A DNA stretch of 44,567 nt from Rhizophagus sp. LPA8_4_AMF (GCA_021464525.1 JADRCO010000192.1:1-44567), one strand, 5' to 3'; shown: positions 12,510 to 23,652, counted from the stretch's first letter. Made by a program: numbers and translations. The notes: generated by a model from the letters alone, not told the origin.

Positions 12510-13284
12510 TATTATAAAAATACGGAGTTTGTATTTAACATAAGCAACAGAAACGTAACTTTTGTAAGTTTTTATTTATCACATGACAAAATCATGATGT
12601 CGTGTAACCTACATATTTATTACACAACCATAACTCCAGGAATCCGGTAAGTTACAATTTTACGGTTTAACGTAAATCTGGGGGAATGGAGATATTGGTC
12701 GAAGACCGAAGTTAAAGTTCGGTCATTAGGAATACTGTAGTAACCAATAGGATTTAATGCTACCAAAACTGATTTCAATATTGGATGTCTCAATATTCCT
12801 AATCGACTGAACAATAACAATATAATAAAGTTTAAAATATCATTCACAAATAACGTAGTATTATGAAATTTTTTATTTAACCCACAACCAATACAACACT
12901 AAAACTAAATAAAACATCCAAGTTATATAGTTAATAAAATAAAATAGAAATACCAGTAGATCAAATTGATAATTGTACAAAAATAAAGTGTGTATGTGCA
13001 TAATGTTACCTTAATTCTTCACTCCTATTATAAATGTCCAGTAATATCATAATAAGGAATGAGAATTAATAATATAAAAAATGAAATAATAAAATAAAGA
13101 GAAACACTGTTTGAAACTTGATGACATATATAGTTCAATGAAAAAATAAAAGAAATTAAGAAGTTTCATTGTCCTAAAACAGCACCCTTGTTTTAATTTA
13201 AATTGTCCAAGGAAAATGAAACATTAAAAGTCCCCATACTCCTTCGACTAAAAATTATAACTGAAGGCCACAAAAGAATCTTTC
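12510..13284. other. Upstream region of ATG16
   Basis: A spacer of 775 bp between the 3' end of Rab7/Ypt7 and the ATG16 start; it should hold the ATG16 promoter and the Rab7 3' UTR. A 75-codon minus-strand frame at 12620-12847 has no recognisable signature and I do not call it. Confidence 0.5.
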
Positions 13285-14437
13285 TTAACATCCACAAGAA
13301 TCGTATTTGGATGTATCATTGTCAATCTTAATTGGATCCGGAAAGTCATTATAACTTTTTTTTTTAAAAAAAAGATAATAAATTAATAAAAAATTGAAAA
13401 CATTTATAATGGATTAATAATCTTTTATAAAATGCATACAAGTCTGCATCGGTCTCCTGTTGTAAAGCATTTTTCGCAATAGTCTGAAATGCATTTTCTA
13501 CGTTAATTGCTTCTTTAGCACTTGTTTCAAAGTAAGGAATGTTGCCTTTGGATTGACACCAAGTCATGGCCCGTTTTTGAGATACCTAAAAAATCATAAA
13601 AGTTATTATTGAACCGGAAAGAATCACGGTCTAAGACAAATAAAATTTAAAAATACCGCTCTCTTTGATTCTTCCATATCGATTTTGTTACCCAAGACAA
13701 CAAATGGAAAATTTTCAGGGTCTCGTGGAGAAGCTTGAATTAAGAATTCATCTCTCCAGCTATCCAACGTTTCAAAACTCTTGTTGTTGTTAACATCATA
13801 CACTAGAACACAACAATCAGCTCCACGGTAAAATGCGACCCCCAGAGATTGAAAACGTTCTTGTCCAGCAGTATCCCAAATCTTTAAAAACAAATAGTAG
13901 TAAGATTTCGATCACAGTATTCAGTAAGTTATTAAATAAAAGATAATCATGTCCGAACCTGCATCGTTACAAGACGGTCATCAACCATCACTTCCTTAGT
14001 CAAAAAATCAGCACCGATAGTAGCCTTATATTGAGTACTGAATTTCTTATTTACATATTGATTCATTAATGATGTCTTGCCAACACTGTTTAATGGCAAA
14101 TAAACAAATGCATATATATTAATTAAAATTCAATATTCACGATAAACTTCGAAAAAAAATATTCTAAATCTAACAATATTTCGGTGTCCAGTATTTTGGG
14201 ATAGATCTTATTTTAAAAATAAAAACTGAAAATAAAAATTATAGTACAGGATCTATAATTCGCCCTCAAACTAGTTCCTTAAACAACATACCCGCTATCA
14301 CCCAAGATAATAACCTTTTACGGAAAAAATAAAAATATTAAAAAACTATTAGAACTCATATTTGAAAAGTAAAAATTATTATGAAATCAACTTGGAAGGA
14401 AACATACTTTCAAAAGAACTTTCTTACGGGAAGCCAT
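13285..14437 (-). CDS. YPT7: Ras-related GTPase Rab7/Ypt7
   Basis: Six exons encode 206 aa, close to the ~207 aa of Rab7. All GTPase signatures are intact: P-loop GDSGVGKTS (15-23), switch [17 protein letters not shown] at the G3 box, NKID (125-128) and the ETSAK box (155-159). The C-terminus is YDSCGC, a CXC motif for double geranylgeranylation by Rab GGTase II. The RabF-type segment [10 protein letters not shown] and the tail NDFPDPIKI are characteristic of Rab7. Rab7/Ypt7 recruits HOPS and drives late endosome-vacuole and autophagosome-vacuole fusion. The ATG at 14437 opens MASRKK, as is typical. It sits head-to-tail with ATG16 on the same strand. Confidence 0.96.
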
Positions 14438-15094
14438 TGTAATTTCTGGTTAATCAAATTTGCACAAGATAATAGAAATTTAGAGTTAAAAAAAAATCGG
14501 AAAAAATTAGAAGTAGCAGCAATTTATTTATTCTTTGTTGAAAGTTAATATCCACGTTATATGTAAGAACGCAGAAATTTTTTATTTCGGGACTAAGAGA
14601 TTTACTCTATTAAGGAGTATCGGCTGAATTACTTGTGAAACAATAGCCCTTTATATGATTATGTTTGAGGAAACTGTTTCGTTGAAATCAAGGGGTATTA
14701 TGACATCAGGATACAGATATAATCAATATAAAAAACTAATATGATTTTAAAGCTATATACTTTTTTTTAAATTCTTTTCACGCCCTTGCACAGGACATTT
14801 GCTCATCACAGCATATAGCTAAAACATTCATTCTCTAACTTTTCAAGGCAAGTTTTACACATAATGATGAAATAAGGTAATCGGATTTGCATCTCATCTT
14901 TCTGTATCAGAACACAAAGCAATATAGTTTTTATTGATTGCTAATTTACTAATTTTAGATGCTCATTAGATGTTGATTATAATTCTTGATTATATTGTTT
15001 GTAAAACATTATAATAATCTATTTTCGAAAATCAAAAAAAAAAAAATCAAAACTAATGAAATGAAATAAATAAGAGGTTTAAAAATATTTTATA
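14438..15094. other. Intergenic between NDUFA12 and Rab7/Ypt7
   Basis: A 657-bp spacer that should include the Rab7 promoter and the NDUFA12 3' UTR. No reading frame or repeat of note is seen. Confidence 0.6.
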
Positions 15095-15801
15095 TTATTT
15101 TCTGCGATTAACTTTTGGTTCCCAAGCAAGAATTTTAGGAGCTGTTGTATTATATGTTCTAAAAGCTTTACGGGTTCCTGTAACATTTTCGGTATGAGGA
15201 GAAAGATACTTTGGACTCGGCGGAGGATCAATAGTGGGAGGATGCTCCACAATCTTATGCATCCAGGAATGCCTATGTTATACAAATCAATATTGAAATA
15301 AATCCCAAAGTGCCAATATTCAAAAATGTGAACGATTCAAATAGATAAAACCGATAAAAAATTACCTACCATTGAGAGGGAATTTGGCTAGCATCACCAT
15401 AGTGTTGAGCGTAATCTACCCATCGATCTCGACCTTTGTTAAAAGAAAAAAAAGAGTTATTATTTAAGAAACTCGTCCGAAAGCAGCGAATAAAGTATAA
15501 AACAAATATTTAGATTTGTTTCAAATATATATTAAATTTATTCCGTAAAAATTTTGGTTACTAATACTTTCTAACTTCAGACTTAAGTCAATATATACAG
15601 GCATATTCAACAAGAGTCTTTTATTAAAATAAAACAAGACGTACCGTAAAATTCTTCTTTATTTTCGTAATATTTATTTCCATACATATCTGTTCCAACA
15701 AGGTTCCCAGCCTTAGTGTCTCCAATATACAATAATTGCCTCAAGTATTCTTTGGGGCCTATTTTAAGGAAGTTCTTGATCGTTCGAGTAGGATAAGACA
15801 T
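15095..15801 (-). CDS. NDUFA12: NADH:ubiquinone oxidoreductase (complex I) subunit NDUFA12/B17.2
   Basis: Three exons, 15801-15645, 15433-15370 and 15272-15095, encode 132 aa. The family core is clear: GDTKAGNLVGTDMYGNKYYE, then YGRDRWVDYAQ, DASQIPSQWHSWMHKIVEHPP and a C-terminal AFRTYNTTAPKILAWEPKV. NDUFA12 (B17.2) is an accessory subunit on the matrix arm of mitochondrial complex I. The family shares the fold of the assembly factor NDUFAF2, but the full C-terminal block identifies the structural subunit. All splice phases join and there are no lesions. Transcription diverges from the SLC35F-like gene across 194 bp. Confidence 0.94.
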
Positions 15802-15995
15802 GTTCAGTTAAATCAGTTAAATTTCAGTTATAAAGAAATGAAACGCAAATTATTCTTGCATACCATAAAAAGTAATCACGACCATTCATACTATATTAGT
15901 CGTTTTATTTTTATCAATCCATATTGATTGGCTATCAATGTTTAAAAGCTACTCGCATTTAGAGTTCGAAACTTCAGATGTTTTTTGAGTCCAAA
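15802..15995. promoter_or_regulatory. Divergent promoter, NDUFA12 / SLC35F5-like transporter
   Basis: The two start codons face away from each other with only 194 bp between them, so both promoters must lie in or very near this interval. I see no strong TATA element and cannot assign factor sites. Confidence 0.6.
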
Positions 15996-17706
15996 ATGTA
16001 TTCTACAGAGCGGCAGCGTTATGCTGTTGGCATTCTCATATTACTTTGCGTAGTGTTTATTTGGGTCGGAGCTTCGTATTTGATGAACGTAAGTTTCGTA
16101 ATCGTTCTTTAGTTCTTCGACTAAACTAAAAATAAAAATTTTTTTTTTATTTTAGAGTATGTTTGCAAATCAAACGTATAACAAGCCATTCGCTATCACA
16201 TATATAAGTACAGCTTCTTTTTCATTATATTTATTATACTTTCTTTGTAATAAGAAACGGCCTATAGACAAACAAAGGTATATTTCTACAGCTTTGTTTA
16301 TTTTAAGGACACTTCTAATACTCATTCTTATCACAGAATTACAGAATTTAACACTGCGTTGTATGATGCTTTGTCACGTTCGTCAAGTGAACGTTCATTG
16401 AATTCAAATGATGGTATGAATGTAAGTTTTTAAACTTCTATGTTGTTTTGTTTAATGATTCAAATGACTAAATCCTTGTTGTTTTTTGATATATCAGGAA
16501 TCTCAAGAAAATATTATGTTGCGACCCACATTATCTCATAATAATAGTGAAGTCGGATTAGTACTAACTAGTGATAATTCTTCTTTTGTGCGATCACAAC
16601 TAATATCTCATCGTAAAACATCAGATAATCTTCCTCATATTGACTCTCATGATGTGCTTTCGTCCATGCATGATGAGGAAAAGTTGACAACTCGACAGGT
16701 ATTGATTTTTGAATTTTAGATTTTACATATGTAGTGTAAAGCCGTTTTACTTTGAATATTTTAAAAAATTGTATTTATAGGTTGCCAAATTGGGATTTAC
16801 TTTTTGTATTTTATGGTTTGCAGGTATTGTTATTCCTTTTTAAAATCTGTCTATTTTAAATCCTACATAATTTAATTAAAATGATACTTAGCTAACTGGA
16901 GTACCAATGCATCTCTCGCGTATACGTCTGTTGCAAGTAGCACAATCTTATCTTCAACATCAGGTTTGTAATTACAATTAAAATATAAAATCCTTAAAAT
17001 GTTTCAACTTTGATTTTGATTTTTAACCTCTTCTGTTACAGGATTGTTCACTTTAATTATTGGTTCTCTTTTTGGAGTTGAAAAGTTTACATTGGTTAAA
17101 TTAGCAGCAGTTCTTATAAGGTAAATTTAAATTTTTTAATATTAGTTAAATTATTATACTTATTCAATTAACTTTACTTTTAGCATTTTTGGTGTTTTCT
17201 TAATCTCGGATGGAGATAAATTCAATAGTACTCCTGATGAACCTGATGATGATATTCCTACTAATCGTTTATTTGGAAATCTTCTTGCTCTAATAGGAGC
17301 TTTCTTTTATGGAAGCTATACAGTTTTATTGAAGTTACGTATCCAAAATGAATATCGTGTTAATATGCCATTATTCTTTGGATTTGTTGGGATATTTAAT
17401 ATAATTTTACTTTGGCCGATATTTCCGTTGCTACACTTTATTGGATTAGAACAACTTGAACTTCCACCAAATACTACAATATGGACAATGATTGCGATTA
17501 ATACATTAATAGGCACCTTCTTGTCAGATTATCTTTGGCTTCTAGCTGTTTTGCTAACATCTCCACTGACTGCTACACTTGGATTATGTTTGACGATACC
17601 TATAGCGTTAATTGGTGATATATTTTTCAAAGGAGTTGTAATGAGTAAAGAATATTGGCTTGGAGTTTTTATGATAGTTGGTGGATTTCTTAGTGTAAAC
17701 TTTTAA
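15996..17706 (+). CDS. SLC35F5/THI74-like membrane transporter (DMT superfamily)
   Basis: Eight exons (15996-16088, 16156-16277, 16337-16421, 16498-16698, 16781-16823, 16892-16963, 17042-17120, 17184-17706) encode 405 aa. There are about ten hydrophobic segments: one near residues 10-30, one near 45-62, then a polar Ser/Asn/Asp-rich loop of about 85 residues, then eight more in the C-terminal half. The second half has family-typical blocks: ANWSTNASLAYTSVASSTIL, LISDGDKF, LLALIGAFFYGSYTVLLK, LSDYLWLLAVLLTSPL and the closing GDIFFKGVVMSKEYWLG. These match SLC35F3-5 and yeast Thi74/Ymr253-type proteins. Substrate is uncertain in the family; thiamine or nucleotide-related cargo has been suggested for relatives. 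It is probably vacuolar, Golgi or mitochondrial; the sequence does not decide. Confidence 0.9.
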
Positions 17707-18763
17707 AGCTATATAGAAAAGTGAAAATACACTATACATTATATTCGTATATGTGAGTACATATATAATATACTGTGTATATATATAGTACATACTTAAA
17801 AATAAGTTACTTTTCCCATAAGCTCTTCGAAAAGCTCAATTATGAAACAATGCCGATTCTCCACAGATCCCTTAAAGATCTTTAATTTTATTTTAAAATA
17901 TTCTTTTATTTGTTAATTAATATGTAAAAGAAATAAACCCTTTCTATCCTTGATAAATACAGTCAGACTAGAGTGTCCAGACTCATGCATTTGCATAATT
18001 TCACATTTTTAGGATATTTTTTTGCATATAAAATGCATTCGCATTTTTTAAGAAATTTTTATAATTTCTAAAAATGTATAATATTATTGAAAAATACTCT
18101 AAACATATTTTGACCTCATATTCCTAACATATGTTTGACATATTGCTAATATCGAGTTACAATAGAGTTAACATAATCTTATTTCAAAGTTGTTAGCCTT
18201 CCACCCATCTAATATCTGGCATGACCTTAATAAATATACTTAGAAATAATTAGAGGTCTTAGTTTTGTTACGTTTTCTAAGGTGGAATTATCCGATTGCT
18301 AATATAATAGTTTAAGGATAATGTGAATTTGTTATGGAATTATATAGATGATTTGGTGGGGTTTTCTTTTTAATTTTTTTTTTTTTACAGTGCTCATCGG
18401 AATATTTGCTGGTTGAATGGGGTATTTAAATAGAATAGTTTTATGTTTAACGTAAAATTTTATATTCTTAAATAAAACACCAGATGAGTAGATAGTAAAA
18501 TTAATAATAATTTAGATAGTAATGCAAAATAATGGAATGGAACTCTCATTTATGAGTTAGGATTCAGATGCTTTTTTCCTTGAGACAATCAATACCCGTT
18601 TTTTTTTTCATAGCCGGCTTACTTTCATGTAATATTTTATAAAGCAGAATATAATAAAGATTCTTTGAAATTTTCAATAATTAAATAAACATACGCATGC
18701 TATTTGCACATATATATCTTTTTATTAAAAATACATTGAAATAAATGTTGTGAAAGCCAACTA
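17707..18763. other. Intergenic, convergent 3' ends
   Basis: AT-rich spacer between the transporter stop and the stop of the minus-strand kinase-like gene. It contains repeated 'atatat' stretches (17757-17795) and no recognisable gene. Confidence 0.55.
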
Positions 18764-19624
18764 TTACATAGTACTACTGAGAATATTATGGAAAGTGTTA
18801 AAAAGGTTATGGAAGTGATTGTGGATTTGTTGAAGGATAGGGTAGAAGTTGATGATACTCAGAAGCGTGAGATAGAAACACTTAATCAGGCCAAAATCAA
18901 TAAAGAAGAATCGGAAACTTCTTGGCTCATATAGAATATTTTTCAGAGAAAGATCATTGTGCAATACGCCAAAATTATGGATCGACTTAAGTTGATTAAC
19001 TATTAATACCTTTTCTTCTTTGGTGAGTATTGCTGAATCAACATGACTAGCGTCCTCGATCAATTGTAATGCTAATGCAAAAAGGAATCCGTCATACATG
19101 TAACCTTTATAGAACAATCGCGGAATAACACGACCTAATATCAATATTGCAATAGACAAGTTAATAATATTTAAAAATTATCAAATTATGAATGAAAAAA
19201 AAATTTTCTATACCTTGACATTCTTTCAAAATAGAATAAATATGAGCCTCATGTTTTAGCGTTTTCATTTCCTCTTGCTTCTTATACGTGTCGCAAGTCT
19301 TCCATGCTACAGCTTGATTATCATAATGTCCAGAAAAAACTTCCCAAAAGATCCGCCACCTATGTATTCACCTACAGTAGTAATTCCCTTGGACGAACTT
19401 GCTCTCTTGCCGGTCTTTGATCTTTGCTTACGCGAATAATTAACATCATCATAATCATCACTAGAATCATCATTAGAGGATTCCGAGTAATCAGAGTCAT
19501 TAGGATCATCATTGTCACCGTGATCAGAGCCGTCGTTATCATCATCATCATCATCACCATTAGATAAATAATTGTCTCGCAATACCACGTCCAAATCTAA
19601 TTCCGGTGATATCATTAACGGCAA
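18764..19624 (-). CDS. Protein kinase-like domain, C-terminal part of a frame-broken gene
   Basis: After an Asp/Ser-rich acidic linker (19560-19440) comes a kinase domain. It has a Gly loop (EYIGGGSFGK), VAWK as the beta-3 lysine block, a helix-C Glu (HEAHIYSIL), catalytic HNDLSLKNIL and Mg-binding IDFG. The catalytic Asp and Asn and the DFG Asp are present. One GT-AG intron lies at about 19213-19139. The HxDLSLKN form resembles Bud32/RIO-like and fungal FunK1-type kinases. Two problems exist: the linker frame differs from that of the upstream domain (19560-20297), and the frame shifts again in a T6 run near 19336, inside the Gly loop. The sequence after IDFG is hydrophobic and unlike a kinase C-lobe, so it is also shortened. 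It is either a decaying gene or has sequence errors at repeats. Confidence 0.6.
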
Positions 19625-20297
19625 GTTGGCTCATATAGTAAACACATTCGCGTAAAGTTGGATTGGCGTCACCAGGTGCAAAAACACGAGAAACATACAG
19701 GGTGTTTGGATCTGCTTCTTCCCGCTTAAGAAAGTATGTATCGCTATAATTTGTTAAAATGCCATAATGGAGGCCATTACAGGCCATTTGTCCAAATATC
19801 TGCGATAGTATTCTTTTCTTGAACTTGAAATTTGGATCCTCAATATTACACCGGTCGGCAGCTCGATAAATTTCCCAGAAATTATAACCACATAAGTTAA
19901 GATTGTGGCGTGTTCTCAATTCCGCCGGCATCTTGGGCACTTGGTTATCAGTACATAATATGTAATCGATAGAACCCAAAAGTCCACGACTATCGGTTTC
20001 AAAAACTGCTCCTTGTGGTTGCAATAATGTTTCAACTGGCCATATAACATTAATTTGAAAACGAATTGATACGTCAGCTTCGACTCTTAGAGGTCGGTCA
20101 TCAGCTGGAAATACGAGGAAGTGTCCTAGAGGGGCAGGTTGCGCTGCGACAGCTTGACGGAATCCTACCCATTCCCTCACGTTAACTGGAAACCGTGGAT
20201 AAGTAGATATTGTTGAATTTGGATTAGGTGAGTCTTGTGGGAGCCATTGGCAAACTGGAACGACATGAGCTAGTAATTGACCTGCTGTTTCTGTCAT
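19560..20297 (-). CDS. Nuclease-fold-like domain preceding the kinase, N-terminal part
   Basis: An open frame of 245 codons starting MTETAGQLLAH. Its centre reads GSIDYILCTDNQVPKMPAELRT and then YGILTNYSDTYFLKRE. That order (D, then E-x-basic, then 'YG.L..Y..T.F.KR') resembles the degenerate PD-(D/E)XK-like domain found in front of kinase domains in large families of Rhizophagus and Crinkler-type proteins. The ExK position reads Glu-Leu-Arg, so catalysis is doubtful. The frame ends at 19560, while the acidic linker of the kinase half runs in another frame overlapping it over 19560-19624. A single base change would join them into one ~530-aa protein. Base composition is visibly less AT-rich than in neighbours. 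Domain assignment is from pattern memory and tentative. Confidence 0.6.
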   Translation of the reverse strand: MTETAGQLLAHVVPVCQWLPQDSPNPNSTISTYPRFPVNVREWVGFRQAVAAQPAPLGHFLVFPADDRPLRVEADVSIRFQINVIWPVETLLQPQGAVFETDSRGLLGSIDYILCTDNQVPKMPAELRTRHNLNLCGYNFWEIYRAADRCNIEDPNFKFKKRILSQIFGQMACNGLHYGILTNYSDTYFLKREEADPNTLYVSRVFAPGDANPTLRECVYYMSQLAVNDITGIRFGRGIARQLFI

Positions 20298-21092
20298 AAT
20301 AAAAGACCATTAGAAGAGCAAGAGGAAAACTATCGCTCTTTCATGAAAAAATAATCATTGTTTTATTCATTATAACTTTTTTGAATCAGTTTTAATGTCA
20401 TTGAATCTGATGATTTGGATAAAATCACGTGCCGTCATACAATGGGAGATCGATAAAATTTAACAATTTAATCGATCATTTTTTTAATAAAAAAAAAAAT
20501 TTTCGGTTATCTTAAACCGAATTTTATTTTATTTTTTTCCCGAAGGTATTTATGTTTTTTGATGATCGGCAATCAGGAATGCGGCTGGAATATTTCGGCT
20601 AACTACACTATCACTAGTAATTACAGTTATAAATTCCGTGAATATGCTACATTTTATAGGGGAATATAAAACTCGAATCAACATTTTTTAATAGCACATG
20701 ATGGATAATAATGTGTGAATAAAAATAAAACTTATAAAATATTTAATATATTTAACTTTTTCCATGATAAATTACAATGATGTAATAAATTGCTCGTTCC
20801 AATTATCTTTACTAAATGGATTTTTTTTTATAGTATTATTGAGCGTAAAAATTGAGGGGGCCTCAGTTATTACTAGGAAAACGGAAACGATTGGAATGTC
20901 CGAAGCGGTATTGTATCGCAAATTTAGTATCACAGAAAAATAAACGTATCACAAAAAAAGAAAGTTTGCCAAATAAAGACGATAATCTGAGATCTTTTTT
21001 AATTTTCAGTTTGAGGAATCAAAGAGACTAGACGCTTCTCCTCTGTTATTCTTTCGTGTAACCTCTTACAAGTTTTTACACGGCGAAGTCTC
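20298..21092. other. Intergenic with a hairpin
   Basis: Upstream region of the nuclease-like/kinase gene. At 20483-20540 a stem of ttcggtt/aaccgaa with A/T-rich extensions forms a hairpin. The stretch 20840-21092 shows nothing recognisable; it is the 3' flank of the helicase relic. Confidence 0.5.
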
Positions 21093-21625
21093 TCAAGGGG
21101 TCACCCCTAAATTGGGCGTCCTAAACACCCGTAAAAACGGGCAAAAAAGGATATTTTTGAGTGAATAAACATGAGATATAGCCACAAACGAGAGGCCGGC
21201 AGCAAATTCCTTTTCCCCAAGATCTATAACGGCTTTTTCCAATGTAAGGCCCTGACTTTTATGTACAGTGATCACTCATGCAAGACAAACTGGAAGCTGC
21301 AAGCGAGCGCAAGGGCCTTTTTTCTCTTCTCAAATACTGTATATCTAATTGGGGCAATTGGAACGAGTCTTTTACCATTATCTGTCAATATAGCGGGTCC
21401 AGAATAAGAGTCGAATTCTACCAAGATTGCAATAGGGAGAGAAGGCGGGTTCTGAATTTCTTTGAAACAATTTCTTGAACAATACCCACTGAACCGTTAA
21501 CTAAACCAGTCTCAGTCCATAAGTTGGACCTTTGAACCTCTTGACAACAGTAAGTAAGGCTCAAGACCTTTAGCCACATCAGAATCAACTTTATGAGCTT
21601 TAGCTCCGCCTAATAAATTAGGGCA
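21093..21625 (-). pseudogene. PIF1-like DNA helicase, broken C-terminal fragment
   Basis: Reading the minus strand across frames gives the C-terminal half of a PIF1/Helitron-type helicase: GGAKAHKVD, then LWTETGLVNGSVGIVQEI, then SLPIAILVEFDSYSGPA, then a TVHKSQGLTLEKAVIDLGE motif and FAAGLSFVAIS. These blocks lie in at least three frames. There is also an in-frame stop just before VITVHKSQG, where relatives have Trp. The N-terminal Walker A half is absent. PIF1-like helicases are abundant in this fungal group, both as Helitron cargo and as stand-alone families. This copy is dead. No Helitron ends were identified. Confidence 0.8.
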
Positions 21626-21639
21626 AAAAAGTTTATCGT

Positions 21640-21672
21640 GGGGTGCTTTTCAGTTATTATGGGGTGCTTTTT
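21640..21672. repeat. Short direct repeat 'tggggtgctttt'
   Basis: The 12-mer occurs twice about 20 bp apart at the 5' edge of the helicase relic. Possibly a replication-slippage duplication; no function is assigned. Confidence 0.5.
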
Positions 21673-21769
21673 AATTGACTAGATCATATTTTTTGGATTT
21701 TTTGGGTAAATAATTAAAGCCCAATTTCCCAATCGGCCAATATGTTATAAATGATCGTAAAACTTTATG

Positions 21770-22090
21770 GCAGATTTTTACGCGTGTAAGGATGATCTTC
21801 AGAAAGAGCCATGAAAAATTCGGGAATTATTTGTCAAAGATATAAATGTAATCCGGGTTGAGGATAGAACTTCAAATGTTGAAGGTTTGACATTAGATTT
21901 TTATACATTTACTGTATTATACGTCCTCACCGAAAAAAAAACGAAATTGATACTGGTAAATGTGATGCAAATGCTCAGGCGGTTTCTTCATATGCGAAGT
22001 TTTATACCCAACAGAATTACTCAAAGGGCCATGCTTTATCATAGGTTTGACTGGGCCTTGGATATGTGTATTAGGGGCTGTTTATGTTGA
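21770..22090 (+). pseudogene. Unrecognised relic, possibly the 5' part of the downstream kinase-like pseudogene
   Basis: A plus-strand stretch with partial coding character. A 67-codon frame (21887-22090) includes 'RFLHMRSFIPNRITQRAMLYHRFDWAL', and an in-frame stop interrupts the segment before it. I cannot name the family. Position and strand suggest it belonged to the same gene as the kinase relic at 22380-22890. Confidence 0.3.
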
Positions 22091-22182
22091 AAGCCGGTCA
22101 TTGAACCTCTAACAGCTTTTTGACCCTCTAACCTTTGCCAATGACCGAACCGCATTGAGAAAATTCCCATATTACTGGGGTC

Positions 22183-22291
22183 GTCTAAAGCCATGTTCGT
22201 TCACGTGATAATAAGCCAATCATAATGACTGGCTGTTTATAGTGACCAATCAAGGTGCGTGTACATCACGTGATCGAACACGGTTTTAGAC
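22183..22291. mobile_element. MITE-like inverted-repeat element (109 bp)
   Basis: The ends are inverted repeats of about 27 bp with three mismatches. The left begins gtctaaagccatgttcg and continues to tcacgtgat; the right is its complement, ending ttttagac. Each arm carries CACGTG. There is no coding capacity. No target duplication is obvious (flanks ggggtc and atcccc). Confidence 0.6.
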
Positions 22292-22379
22292 ATCCCCCAT
22301 ATTTACTGCAGTAAGTAATGGAGATCCTCAACGGTTTTATCCCTACCCTCGCCAAGCCGATATCGTTGGAGAATTCTAA

Positions 22380-22890
22380 CTTTTAAAGAAAAACTTCTTT
22401 GGAAAGCTGAGACTAAGGAAGGTGGTCAACAAATTGTTGTTAAGTATACGCACAGGTACAACAAAGACGCGCTTGCGCCGAGACTATTTTCACGTTGAAA
22501 CGATGACATATGGATTTTATTATGTGGCTATGGAATATATCGAGGGCAAGAGATTACGCGATTGTAATTTGAAACGTTCTGTGTATAAGAAAATTATCAA
22601 AGATATTGAAGAGGCTGTTTTCGTATGATATTGTTTTGCAGACCTCCGTGACTCTAACATTTTGGTTATCCAAGATGAAAATAATGAGTATTGTAGGATG
22701 TTAGTAGATTTGATTGGGCTGGCACGAATAATGTAGATAACTATCCGTCTTTAATGAATCCTGATATTAATTGGCCGACTGGAGCTCAAGTTGAGAAGTC
22801 ATTAAAGAAGGAACATGATATATTGGCTGCATTTCTTGAAAGAGACTTACTAATAGATTCAATTGAGAATTTTATAGATCCACTTTAATT
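22380..22890 (+). pseudogene. Kinase-like domain, frameshifted relic
   Basis: Reading across frames gives kinase-like blocks: QQIVVKYTHRYN (beta-3 Lys), YGFYYVAMEYIEGK (hinge), DLRDSNILV (catalytic loop, in the order Asp-x4-Asn) and MLVDF for the metal-binding Asp. Then comes DNYPSLMNPDINWPTGAQ and a tail with EHDI. The catalytic loop and hinge lie in different frames, and stops interrupt both. This divergent kinase-like fold is widespread in Rhizophagus genomes, often with Crinkler-like N-termini. It is clearly non-functional here. Confidence 0.7.
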
Positions 22891-23167
22891 ATTTTTATAA
22901 AGGTTAATCATTTATGTGATAAAGTTCAAATTTATTCTAGTTTATTTTATCTTGCGATTGAAAATAGAAAATTTCTTCATTATATTCATATTCATGCATT
23001 TTTTATTTCATGAGGAGAAATTTATGTAGATCAACTGTGTGACATCGGAACACCTTATTTCATTAATAAAGTGTAAAATATTGTCTTTCTGAAAAAAATA
23101 AAGTTTGCTTCTAACCTTCTAACCTGTATGTGCATGTATACAGTATAGTATGGGTGTGTCTTGAAGT

Positions 23168-23482
23168 TTGGTTTATTTAATGGATTCTACTTCATTTGTT
23201 GTCACGCAAGTCGTGCAAGAATATAAAGAATTCAACAATATCGTGAAGTATAATGAAAAAATTAATGCCCAAGCAACTTTGTTATCTTATAATGATATGT
23301 TCTTTCCTAAAGTCAAGTTTCGTGCGCAAACTAAAACAATACACACAGATTACTGCTTATTTCTGCTGTACATTCAAACGAACTCTTACTTTATCGTGTT
23401 CCTTCTATCAATCGGGCTATATGGTCTATTTGGTTATAATCTCACTAACCTTTTGACGCTTTACAGCGCAATCGTATTGTAA
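23168..23482 (+). other. Unidentified open frame, 104 codons
   Basis: A short frame with a true ATG at 23180 (MDSTSFVVTQ). It has a polar first half and a hydrophobic second half from about residue 60, which may be out-of-frame translation. A different frame just downstream (about 23520-23620) reads FLAWTDVPRLKAGWFYHAIR, so this may be a broken gene. I recognise no family. Confidence 0.25.
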
Positions 23483-23652
23483 TTTTCTTTGCTCTGGAAT
23501 TTCACCGCTAATAATTACAGATTTTTAGCATGGACAGATGTCCCGCGCCTCAAAGCTGGCTGGTTTTATCACGCAATCAGAGAAGCTCGTTCTATGATTA
23601 ACGGGCAATATCCTCATTTCTGATATTTCATAAACATAAGAAATCTCTTCAA

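Noticed and set aside
12620..12847. 75-codon minus-strand frame upstream of ATG16
   Set aside because: No recognised motif; the position fits a promoter region.
18764..20297. Programmed ribosomal frameshifting in the kinase-like gene
   Set aside because: No slippery heptamer with downstream structure was found at the 19560-19624 break, and a second break lies in a plain T run; decay or sequence error is simpler.
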